Origin: an archaeon
GTDB lineage: Archaea; Thermoproteota; Nitrososphaeria; Nitrososphaerales; Gagatemarchaeaceae
Direction: 5' to 3'
Length of the DNA stretch: 64,000 bases
NCBI GenBank assembly: GCA_021827865.1
Contig: JAKAUC010000013.1
Span: 248,001-312,000 of the forward strand
Positions within the stretch are counted from its first letter, which is position 1, and each line of letters begins with the position of its first letter. Below the pieces are notes generated by a model. It was given only the letters and a program-made list of their open reading frames with translations, searched no databases and was not told where the DNA came from. The translations under genes and the position numbers were made by a program. Below, piece by piece: positions 7,984 through 15,358 of the stretch.

Positions 7984-8416
7984 GTGAACAACGGGCAGAC
8001 AAAGTCATCCTCCGAGGTTGCAGATGAAGCCTTGAAGTCCCCGAAGAAAACCAAGCAGCCAGAACCCAAGCGCAAGGACCGCCAGCAGTTCATCCGGGAA
8101 GTCATCACCGTCAACGGTGGAAAGCTCCTCCCCTCCGAAGTCGAAGAATACGCCCAGAAGGTCAAACCTGCCACCAAGGGCTCCTATGCCCATGTCGCAG
8201 AGAAGGCATTTGTCGTCGGAAAGGATGGGAAAATGCTCCCAGAGCTGACTGACGACACTATGGCCGGACAGCTGCGGTACTGCAAGGAGCCTCTCTACCC
8301 CAACGTGGAGCATCCAGCACTTTCCGGAGCAAGCCGCAAAGGTGGCTGCGAAGTTCAAGCTGCCTGCCGAAGGCCGAGAAGGGGAGCAAGTACCCTCCCC
8401 TCTGCCTTTGTTTTAG
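7984..8416 (+). pseudogene. Hypothetical gene interrupted by a frameshift
   Basis: From GTG 7984 the frame encodes a lysine-rich N-terminus and a folded-looking domain (QQFIREVITVNGGKLLPSEV, then TKGSYAHVAEKAFVVGKDGK) up to about position 8300. There protein-like coding moves to the +1 frame, reading HFPEQAAKVAAKFKLPAEG and ending at TAG 8414-8416. Without the shift, the first frame runs on into non-protein-like sequence. One extra base near 8295-8315 explains this. Either the gene is decayed or the assembly has an error. Intact length would be about 143 residues. The N-terminal half resembles small HTH-type domains only vaguely; no function is assigned. Confidence 0.5.
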
Positions 8417-8464
8417 GTGAGACGAATGTCAGTTCGAAATTCTGCCGCTCGAAGCGTTCCGTGG

Positions 8465-8523
8465 CTGAAATTATCCCTCTGTATACAGGTCTATATTTCA
8501 GAATACCCGCCTGGTGCCAGGCG
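8465..8523. repeat. Nested inverted repeats at the right edge of the island
   Basis: CTGAAAT (8465-8471) pairs with ATTTCAG (8495-8501) around an inner perfect palindrome CTGTATACAG (8479-8488). Directly after it lies CGCCTGG-TG-CCAGGCG (8508-8523). The region lies beyond the stop codons of both flanking convergent genes and where base composition returns to GC-rich. It may be a bidirectional terminator, a protein-binding site or an integration scar. Confidence 0.4.
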
Positions 8524-8591
8524 AGACTGTCATCAGGACCAGACCCTGCGGGGCCGGCCGGACAGGCTAGGCTCGGCTTTCGTCGACGACC

Positions 8592-8882
8592 TCATCGGGG
8601 GGCAGCCCGGGCGTCGCCTGGGCTGGGCCTGTGGGAGTGCAGGACGATGTCGGTGACCGTGCTCCGGACCCCTTTGATCTTCATTATCTTGCTCACCAGG
8701 ATGTGTCTCAGCTCCTCGAGGTCGTCGGCGGAGAATGTGGACACGATGTCGAACTCCCCCGCCACCTCGTAGAGCTCCTCGAGGTTGGGCAGCCTTCGAA
8801 GCTCCTCTATCACGGCGGAGGTTGAACCTGACTCCACGAAGATGTTCACGAAGGCGAGGACGCGACCCATCTTGGCTCCCAC
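8592..8882 (-). CDS. Lrp/AsnC-type effector-binding (RAM) domain protein
   Basis: This 96-residue protein is a standalone RAM domain with no DNA-binding part: the N-terminal strand (GRVLAFVNIFVESG), a helix (SAVIEELRRLPNLEELYEVA), a GEFDIVSTFSADDLEELRHI segment typical of the Lrp C-terminal domain, and a final strand (TVTDIVLH). Such single-domain proteins bind amino acids or related ligands and can modulate Lrp regulators. It starts immediately after the stop of the upstream membrane gene, so both are in one operon. An internal ATG four codons later is an alternative start. Confidence 0.8.
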   Translation of the reverse strand: MGAKMGRVLAFVNIFVESGSTSAVIEELRRLPNLEELYEVAGEFDIVSTFSADDLEELRHILVSKIMKIKGVRSTVTDIVLHSHRPSPGDARAAPR

Positions 8883-9302
8883 TCATCCGCCAGAGAGTAA
8901 GCGTCCCTGCGGCCTCTGGAGCGCCACCATCAGCCCGGCCCCGGTGAGAGCGGCCGATATCAACCCAACCAGCATCACTACGACCGACGCGGGCTGAAGA
9001 GCGTAGAAGAGGGCGTCTCCGAGCACAAGGACGACGAAGCCCATCCAGAACAGGAGGGAGACGCCAACGTTTCCATCCGGTTGCCTCAGCTGGCCGATAA
9101 CGATGCCGACGAACGACCCCAGGCCAGCGACCGACAGGCCCGCAAGGCCGACCGCCCCCTCGGGTGAGGGCGAGGTGGCGACGACCCCCCTGAGAGTGAA
9201 AGCCAGCGCGGCTAGCCGCGGGGATTCGTAGAACAACCCGAAGAAGGCTGCCCCTGCGCTCAGAAGCTGGCCGAGCGACTCCCATGCTCCTACCCTGGGC
9301 AA
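8883..9302 (-). CDS. Small membrane protein, unknown function
   Basis: I start this protein at TTG 9302 (139 residues) rather than further upstream, because a TTTTTAT box near 9327-9335 on the minus strand places transcription start at 9302-9305 and because upstream in-frame sequence is low-complexity. It has about four spans, including the well-defined SLLFWMGFVVLVLGDALFYAL and SVVVMLVGLISAALTGAGLMV near the C-terminus. It is directly coupled to the Lrp-type effector-domain gene. No family assigned. Confidence 0.6.
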   Translation of the reverse strand: MPRVGAWESLGQLLSAGAAFFGLFYESPRLAALAFTLRGVVATSPSPEGAVGLAGLSVAGLGSFVGIVIGQLRQPDGNVGVSLLFWMGFVVLVLGDALFYALQPASVVVMLVGLISAALTGAGLMVALQRPQGRLLSGG

Positions 9303-9510
9303 CCCTGAGAAGACTCCTCCAGTCAGATAAAAAGATTGGAGCGGGTGCCGTCTCGTCAGCCCAGCAGTAGGGCCCCGGAGCCGCTCCGGCGGACCCCTCG
9401 AACGCGCGCTGGGAGCAGGCCCTGCCCCGAAACCTGTCCGCCTGGTGCTCCCCGACGCCGGGTGAGCCCCCTTCGAAAGTCTTTTGAAACGCAGAAGAGG
9501 CGGAACGTCC

Positions 9511-12003
9511 ATGGCAGAGTCGCACAGGTCCTTCCGGCTCCCGGAGTCGAGGCCCCACTACGCGCCGCCGCTGGAGTTCCATACCGCGCACACGAAGATC
9601 GAGCTGGCGGTCGACTTCCAGAGGAAGAGGATCTCGGGGTCGTGCACCCTGGAGATTGAGCCGATCAGAGAGGGACTGAAGGCGGCAAGGCTGGACGCCT
9701 GCGGCCTGGAGGTCTCCAAGGTCACCGTAGACGGGAAGGGGGTGGCCTTTGGGTACGACGGCTCCATCCTCGAGGTCCCGCTTGAGCCTGGAGGCGGGAG
9801 GAGGACGATAAGGGCGGAGTACGCCGCGTCCCCAAGAACTGGGGTCTACTTCACCGGGCCCGACCTGGAGCACCCGGAGAAGGAGATCCAGGCGTGGACG
9901 CACACCGAGACTGAGGAGTCGCGCTACTGGTTCCCTTGTCACGACCACCCGGGGGACAAGTCGAGCAGCGAGCTGGTGCTGACTGTCCCGAAGGAGTTCA
10001 GGGTGATATCGAACGGCAAACTCCTGTCGTCGAAGGTCGAAGGGGACATGGCTACGTTCCACTGGCTGGAGGAGACACCGCACTCATGCTACCTGACGTC
10101 CTTCGTCGCGGGGAAGCTGGGGGTCATCACCCAGGAGTCGCGCGGGGTCCCTTTGAACTACAACTTCCCGGAGTCCAAGAGAGAGGACGCCCTGAGGTAC
10201 TTCGGCGAGACTCCCAGGATGCTGGAGATATTCGAGGACCTCACCGGGGTCAAGTACCCCTACGCCAAGTACGACCAGACCGCGGTGGAGGACTTCGTGG
10301 CAGGGGGCGAGGAGAACCTCAACGCCACCACCCTGGCCAACAACTATTTCCCCGACGCGGCGTCGGAGGAGGACTTCTCGGTGAGCTACTCGAATGTAGT
10401 CCAGAGGCCGGTGGACCTGGTCTCCCACGAGCTCGCCCACCAGTGGTTCGGAGACTACGTCACCTGCGCCGACTGGCCCCATGCATGGCTGAACGAGGGG
10501 TTCGCGTCCTACTTTCAGGAGCTGTACCTTGAGAGGGCGCACGGGGCAGACGAGATGCTCTGGCATCTCGACACCAGGACAGAGGACTACTTCGAGGAGG
10601 ACGAGAAGGAGTACAGGAGGCCCATCGTGGAGAGGGACTACGTCTGGCCCGACGACCTCTTCGACAGCCACCTCTATCCCAAGGGGGCGTCCAGGCTCCA
10701 CGAGCTCAGGTATGTGGTGGGGGACGGGGCGTTCTTCCGGGGCATCTCGGACTATCTGAAGTCGCACGCGCTCTCCACGGCAGAGACCAACGACCTCAGG
10801 CGGGCCCTGGAGAAGGCGAGCGGGATGCAGCTCGAGGAGTACTTCGAGCAGTCGTTCTACAGGCCGGGCCACCCGGAGTTCGTCGTCTCCTATTCCTGGG
10901 ACGACGCCACCTCGGCGGCCATCCTCAGGGTGAAGCAGACGCAGAAGACAGGCGACGGGACCCCGGTGTTCAAGCTCCCCTGCGAGATCGTATTCTATGT
11001 CGGAGGGAAGAGGGAGAGCCACCGTGCTCTCCTGGACTCCGCCGACCAGACGCTCAGCTTCAGGCTCCCCTCGAAGCCGTCCGTCGTCGAGTTCGACCCG
11101 CGGAGGTGGCTCCTGAAGAGCGTGAAGTTCGACAAGAGCGTGGGGATGCTGCTCAACCAGCTGGAGCAGAGCCAGGACGCTCTGAGCAGGGCGAAGGCGG
11201 CAAGGCAGCTGGGGGACCTGAAAGACCCCACGGCGGTCGGGGGGCTGGCCGAGGCCGCGTCGAAGGAGCAGTTCTGGCACGTCAGGGCCTCCGCGCTCAA
11301 GGCCCTGGGGGACATCGGCACCGACGGGGCCCTCAAGGCTCTGCTCGGGATGGAAACCCCGAAGGAGAGGCGCGTGAGGAGAGGGATGGCAGCGGCCCTG
11401 GGGTGTTTCAAGGGCGAGAGGGCGACGGGGGTGCTCCTCAGGTTGCTGAAGGAGGACGAGAGCCCCTACGTCAGGTGCGAGGCGGCTCTCAGCCTGGCGA
11501 AGTCCTGGCCCGAAGGAGCGCTCCCGCACCTCAAGGAGGCCATGGCTGTCCACACGGTCAACGAGACCCTGGGGGAGGCCTGCGTCGCGGCCATGGGGAA
11601 GCTCGAGGACGAGGAGGCGAGGAGAATAGTGAAGGAATCTCTCGCCTATGGGAGGCCAACCAGGGTGAGGATAGGCGCCCTGAAGGCGATCAAAGAGAGG
11701 GGATCGGTCGCCGAGGAAGAGCTGGCGATTCTCAAGGAGATTCTCCTGCATGACAAAGAGTACAGGGTAAAGCTGCTCCTCCTCACCGTCGTGGTCAAGC
11801 ATACCCAGGACAGCAGGTTCCTCGACGCCGTGAGGACTGCCTCCAGGTCAGACATCCGCCCCGGGATCAGGAGGAAGGCTCTCGAGCTGCATCACGAGCT
11901 GGCAGCTTCCGCGGAGACCGCGGAGGAGCTTGAACGGCTCAGATCCGAGGTAGAGGACCTCCGAGAAGAGATCAAGCGGTCGGCCGCCAAGGCGGCCGCC
12001 TAG
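9511..12003 (+). CDS. M1-family zinc aminopeptidase with C-terminal HEAT-like repeats
   Basis: The 830-residue protein has the M1 gluzincin layout: N-terminal beta-domain to ~residue 200, catalytic domain with zinc motif HELAH at 306-310 and the third ligand Glu at 329 (NEGFASYF), and a substrate-anchoring segment GGEEN at 265-269. This last replaces the usual G(A/G)MEN, an unusual Met-to-Glu change. From about residue 540 the protein consists of alpha-helical HEAT-like repeats, ending in a short coiled coil. It trims N-terminal residues from peptides, probably downstream of the proteasome. ATG 9511 follows a TCTTTTGAA box at leaderless spacing. Its stop codon interlocks with that of the convergent gene (shared CTAG). 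Confidence 0.93.
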   Translation: MAESHRSFRLPESRPHYAPPLEFHTAHTKIELAVDFQRKRISGSCTLEIEPIREGLKAARLDACGLEVSKVTVDGKGVAFGYDGSILEVPLEPGGGRRTIRAEYAASPRTGVYFTGPDLEHPEKEIQAWTHTETEESRYWFPCHDHPGDKSSSELVLTVPKEFRVISNGKLLSSKVEGDMATFHWLEETPHSCYLTSFVAGKLGVITQESRGVPLNYNFPESKREDALRYFGETPRMLEIFEDLTGVKYPYAKYDQTAVEDFVAGGEENLNATTLANNYFPDAASEEDFSVSYSNVVQRPVDLVSHELAHQWFGDYVTCADWPHAWLNEGFASYFQELYLERAHGADEMLWHLDTRTEDYFEEDEKEYRRPIVERDYVWPDDLFDSHLYPKGASRLHELRYVVGDGAFFRGISDYLKSHALSTAETNDLRRALEKASGMQLEEYFEQSFYRPGHPEFVVSYSWDDATSAAILRVKQTQKTGDGTPVFKLPCEIVFYVGGKRESHRALLDSADQTLSFRLPSKPSVVEFDPRRWLLKSVKFDKSVGMLLNQLEQSQDALSRAKAARQLGDLKDPTAVGGLAEAASKEQFWHVRASALKALGDIGTDGALKALLGMETPKERRVRRGMAAALGCFKGERATGVLLRLLKEDESPYVRCEAALSLAKSWPEGALPHLKEAMAVHTVNETLGEACVAAMGKLEDEEARRIVKESLAYGRPTRVRIGALKAIKERGSVAEEELAILKEILLHDKEYRVKLLLLTVVVKHTQDSRFLDAVRTASRSDIRPGIRRKALELHHELAASAETAEELERLRSEVEDLREEIKRSAAKAAA

Positions 12004-12359
12004 GGGGAGCCCTTCCGTGGGCTGTCGCCGCCGGTCGCCGTGACCCTGGACCGCTTCGAAGACAGGAGCCGCTTCATCTTCGGGCCCATGGTCTCGAAGA
12101 CCTTGGCCAGGTTGTACCCCGTCTCGGTGAAGGAGTGGGTATCACGGGGCGTGTAGATCTCGACCGAGACCTCGTACCTGGCGTGAGTCCCAGACGGCTT
12201 CTTCGACTTCACCACCGCCCTAATCTCCTCGATGAACGGATAGACCTTGCAGAGGTCCACCGACAGCTTTTCGAACTTCGCCTTCGCCTCCGTTGCCTCC
12301 AGCGGCTCCTCGGGGAGGCCGACGATGTAGTACGGCGCGCTTGGTCTTTCGCGTGACAT
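12000..12359 (-). CDS. HPF/RaiA-like ribosome-hibernation protein (probable)
   Basis: A 119-residue protein with a beta-alpha-beta-beta-beta-alpha pattern: PYYIVGLP, then a helix to KVYPFIEE, the strands EIRAVVKSKK, ARYEVSVEIYTP, and a final helix (YNLAKVFETMGPKMKRLL) with basic residues. This resembles the sigma-54 modulation/S30EA (HPF/RaiA) fold that binds the ribosome decoding site in stationary phase. The start at ATG 12359 avoids an overlap with the upstream GMC gene, 15 bases away on the same strand. Similarity is by pattern only; a generic dodecin-like or unrelated alpha/beta fold is possible. Confidence 0.5.
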   Translation of the reverse strand: MSRERPSAPYYIVGLPEEPLEATEAKAKFEKLSVDLCKVYPFIEEIRAVVKSKKPSGTHARYEVSVEIYTPRDTHSFTETGYNLAKVFETMGPKMKRLLSSKRSRVTATGGDSPRKGSP

Positions 12360-12373
12360 CTCGGTTACCGGAG

Positions 12374-14383
12374 TTACGCCTCCAGGGCTCGCTTTATGGA
12401 TTCCGCAGACCGCTTCGCCATGGCCATGATGGAGATCATGGGGTTGACAGCGGGGGTCGTGGGGAAGACGCAGGCGTCCCCCACGAAGAGGTTCCTGACC
12501 GAGTGTAGCTCCCCGGTGGGGGAGGTCGGGCCCAGTGACGGATCGGCGCTCATCCTGCATGACCCCATTATGTGCGCGCTGTAGAGCATCATCCTGTTGT
12601 ACACGACCCCCTCCCTCCTGAGCCTGTCGGCGAAGCTGTCGAGCTCGGGCTCGCCGACCCTGACCTTCCCGTCCCCGGCGAAGACCTGGGAGTTGTGAGT
12701 CGTCCAGATCCCGACGGCTCCCGCTGCGGCCAGGATCTTCGCGGTCTCCTCCATCCCCTTTACCAGGGTGTCCCTGTCAGCCCTCTCAAGCTCATAGGTC
12801 ACCCGCGCGAAGCCGTCTTTGTCGATGGTGACGCGCCCCGAGCTCCGCTCCCTGAGGAGCACTATGGACGCAGACGAGCGGGCATAGTAGCTGGCCATGA
12901 AGTCCTTGTGGCCCCTCCCGCTCGCCCAGGGGATTGAGAGCGCGAAGAGCCCGGGGTGAGCTGGGGCGGCTTCGACCCAGAAGCCGTGGTACGTCCCGTC
13001 TAGGTCTATGTACTTCCAAACGGCTACCGTCTGTGGAGGCCCCTTCCAGGGCTGGACCGGATGCTCGAAGATCCCCCCGACCGCCACCGTCGGGTCGAGC
13101 CTGAGGTAGGCCCCGACGTTCCTGTCCTTCACCCCTGATCTGAGGAGGAGGGCCGGCGTCTCGATGCCCCCGGCCGCGACGACCACAGCCTTGGCCCTCA
13201 CCTCGAGGGTGTGAGTCTTCCCCCCTGAGGTGCATGCAGCCACGACCCCCTTCGCTTCGCCCCTTTCGATCACCACCCGCTCGGCCCTGGCGTTGAACAC
13301 GAACCTGGCCCCTCTGGCCTGGGCCCCCGGGAGGTAGGTGAGCGCCGTCGACTGCTTCGCGGCGTAGATGCAGCCGTAGGTGCAGAAGTCGCAGCGCTGG
13401 TTGCACCCGACGGCGTTGCGCTGGATCAGGTGGTAGTCGCTCCCCTCCTTGTACCCCAGCGCCCTGCATCCGTCCCAGAGCGCCCTGTTGTTACCGTTGA
13501 GCTGGCTTTCGGAGGCGTTCACGTTCAGCCCCGTCCAGACTTCGTCCAGGAGCGCGGCGAAACCAGCGCCGGCGACCCCGGTGATGCCGAACTCCGTCTC
13601 CCACTCCGTGAGGACCCGGTTCGGGGGCTTCAGGCAGGTGTTCCAGTTCACGGTGGTGCCACCCCCCGCCCCCCTCCCGGCGAGGAGGACGAAGGAGAGG
13701 TCGGCCGTAGCCGCCGTCCCGCTCTGCTGGAAGAGCTTCTGCATCATCCCCATCTCGTCCTGCCTGAAGGTGGTGGAGGTGTCGTAGGGGCCCTGCTCGA
13801 GCACGAGCACGTCGTGCCCCGCCCGGGCCAGTGATTCGGCTATCACCCCGCCTCCGGCCCCGGAGCCGACCACGACGACGTCGCAGCTCAGCTTTGCGTC
13901 TGCGTCTATGGACAGGGGCTTCAGGAGCAGCGGCTCGGGGGTGGGGACCGGGGGGTCGTGTGAAGGGCCGGGGTAACCCAGCGCCTCCCAGTTGGGGTTC
14001 CGGCCGCCGGGGCCGGGGGAAGCGTAGGCGATGAACAAAGCGAGCCGCTTGAGAGCCTGGAAGGCTGTCCGCTTCAGGGGGACGGGGCTGTCCCTCCATG
14101 CCTGGAGGTACCTCTCCCTCGCTTCGGGACCGAGGCCTGAGAACCTCGCCGGCCTCCCGGAGAGGAGGAGGTTGTAGCCAGGGCTTTCGACCACCCTCAG
14201 CATCCTTCGGAAGTCCCTGGCGCTCCCCGGCTGGAGGGAGCCCTCCACCGCCGCGGCGAGGGAGGAGTCGACGGCGAGGTCAGAGGCGCTCCGCCTGAGG
14301 AACTCCGAGCCTCCAGGGACTGAGGGGAACAGGGTGTCGCATAGAGCCCTCAGCGCGGCGCGCTCGGCTTCGGTGAGCTCCAT
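12374..14383 (-). CDS. GMC oxidoreductase, long-chain alcohol oxidase-like
   Basis: The 669-residue flavoenzyme has an extra N-terminal helical domain (ELTEAERAALRALCDTLFPS) characteristic of long-chain fatty alcohol oxidases. It is followed at ~170 by a Rossmann FAD motif (VVVGSGAGGGVIAESLARAG) and VLEQG. The C-terminal GMC part contains FVGDACVFPTTPAVNPM, including the conserved NP. A cysteine-rich stretch (GCNQRCDFCTYGC) lies mid-protein. It probably oxidises a long-chain or bulky alcohol to the aldehyde with FAD. It is the third gene of a minus-strand unit (47-residue membrane protein, HAD phosphatase, GMC, RaiA-like). With the acyl-CoA ligase and acyl-CoA dehydrogenase elsewhere in the window it fits a lipid-oxidising lifestyle. 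Confidence 0.82.
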   Translation of the reverse strand: MELTEAERAALRALCDTLFPSVPGGSEFLRRSASDLAVDSSLAAAVEGSLQPGSARDFRRMLRVVESPGYNLLLSGRPARFSGLGPEARERYLQAWRDSPVPLKRTAFQALKRLALFIAYASPGPGGRNPNWEALGYPGPSHDPPVPTPEPLLLKPLSIDADAKLSCDVVVVGSGAGGGVIAESLARAGHDVLVLEQGPYDTSTTFRQDEMGMMQKLFQQSGTAATADLSFVLLAGRGAGGGTTVNWNTCLKPPNRVLTEWETEFGITGVAGAGFAALLDEVWTGLNVNASESQLNGNNRALWDGCRALGYKEGSDYHLIQRNAVGCNQRCDFCTYGCIYAAKQSTALTYLPGAQARGARFVFNARAERVVIERGEAKGVVAACTSGGKTHTLEVRAKAVVVAAGGIETPALLLRSGVKDRNVGAYLRLDPTVAVGGIFEHPVQPWKGPPQTVAVWKYIDLDGTYHGFWVEAAPAHPGLFALSIPWASGRGHKDFMASYYARSSASIVLLRERSSGRVTIDKDGFARVTYELERADRDTLVKGMEETAKILAAAGAVGIWTTHNSQVFAGDGKVRVGEPELDSFADRLRREGVVYNRMMLYSAHIMGSCRMSADPSLGPTSPTGELHSVRNLFVGDACVFPTTPAVNPMISIMAMAKRSAESIKRALEA

Positions 14384-14405
14384 TCGCAGGCTCCCCGGCG
14401 GCCTC

Positions 14406-15074
14406 CTATTTCTCCAAACCCTCGAAGAGCGCCTTCAGCTCTGCGAGGGACGCGACGGCGAAGTCCGCGCCTTCGCTCCGCAGCCTCTCCGCGGAGTAGT
14501 CGCCTGTGGCCACCGCTATGACCCTCACCCCCGCCGCCTTGGCCGCCTGGATGTCGTAGGGGGTGTCTCCGACATAGTACGTCGATTCCCTGGCGAGTCC
14601 AAGCCTGGAGGCAGCCATGGCCACGCCCTCGGGGGCTGGCTTCATCAGGACCGTGTCGTCCCTGGTCAGGACGAACTCGAAGTAGCCGCCGATGCCTGCC
14701 CTCTCCAGCTCGGCCGAAGCGGCCTTCCTTCCGCTGTTGGTCAGGACGGCCATCCTGACCCCGCTCCGGAGGAGGTGGTCGAGGGCCTCCCGGGTCCCGG
14801 GGAAGAGCTCGGTCGAGTCTGCGTTCGCGACCTCGAACCCGTCCAAGACCTCGAAGGCTGCCCTGCGCGCGTCCTCGAAGCGGGACTCTTCCCCAGCCGG
14901 GGTCTGCGCCTCAGCTGCGTCGAGCAACCGCTGAGTCGGGGCCGCCGGGTCCAGGGCCGACGCGTCATATCCCCGGCGCCCCAGCTCCACGATGAGCGCC
15001 TTCCGCGCGCTTCGAAGGTCGAACCTGAAGGTGACGAGGGTGCCGTCGAGGTCGAAGATGGCTCCGACTGCCAT
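14406..15074 (-). CDS. HAD-family phosphatase, phosphoglycolate-phosphatase-like
   Basis: All HAD motifs are present in 222 residues: motif I FDLDGTL at 7-13 (nucleophile and acid/base Asp), motif II VLTNSG, motif III lysine in LMKPAPEG, motif IV VGDTPYDI. An alpha-helical cap lies between motifs I and II (subfamily IA). The enzyme should hydrolyse a phosphate monoester; substrate unknown. It lies 6 bases after the stop of a 47-residue membrane protein and 22 bases before the GMC oxidoreductase, so it belongs to the same transcription unit. Confidence 0.85.
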   Translation of the reverse strand: MAVGAIFDLDGTLVTFRFDLRSARKALIVELGRRGYDASALDPAAPTQRLLDAAEAQTPAGEESRFEDARRAAFEVLDGFEVANADSTELFPGTREALDHLLRSGVRMAVLTNSGRKAASAELERAGIGGYFEFVLTRDDTVLMKPAPEGVAMAASRLGLARESTYYVGDTPYDIQAAKAAGVRVIAVATGDYSAERLRSEGADFAVASLAELKALFEGLEK

Positions 15075-15079
15075 GGGCC

Positions 15080-15223
15080 CTAGAGCTTCTTCTTTGCGAA
15101 CAGGATGAGAATCGCCAGGCCGGCGATCCCGATGGCGACGACGAGGACCGCGATGGCTGTGAGAGTGTCCGCTCCCGTTGCCTGCAGAGCCGGCAGGAAT
15201 GGGGACAACCCGGTCGCGGACAT
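15080..15223 (-). CDS. 47-residue single-span membrane protein
   Basis: The product is a short polar N-terminus (SATGLSPFLPALQATGADTL), one hydrophobic span of ~22 residues (AIAVLVVAIGIAGLAILILF) and a basic stop-transfer tail KKKL, so the C-terminus should face the cytosol. A TATTTATT box at 15234-15241 supports transcription but sits close to the ATG. The mRNA may start inside the frame, with TTG at 15208 as the real leaderless start. It heads the operon with the HAD phosphatase and GMC oxidoreductase. Confidence 0.55.
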   Translation of the reverse strand: MSATGLSPFLPALQATGADTLTAIAVLVVAIGIAGLAILILFAKKKL

Positions 15224-15358
15224 AGCAGGTTCGTATTTATTCGTTCCCGGGGCTCGTCCTATCCGTGGGGCCCAGAGGGCCCGGCGCCCGCGTGGGCAAG
15301 CAGCCGTTCGGGCTAGGGCCTTGCAACGATTAATTAGTGTCTCGGCCTGTTCCAGGGC

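Noticed and set aside
8772-8882. Extension of the island gene at 7984 through to 8772
   Set aside because: After ~8310 the same frame crosses the coding strand of the Lrp-type gene in antisense and loses protein character; the frameshifted end at 8416 is better.
8533-10083. Long minus-strand open frame over the Lrp-type domain and M1 peptidase start
   Set aside because: Composition is Arg/Pro/Gly-rich and it overlaps clear genes in other frames; a high-GC shadow.
10084-11802. 572-codon antisense frame within the M1 peptidase
   Set aside because: It mirrors the peptidase frame and has no recognisable motif.
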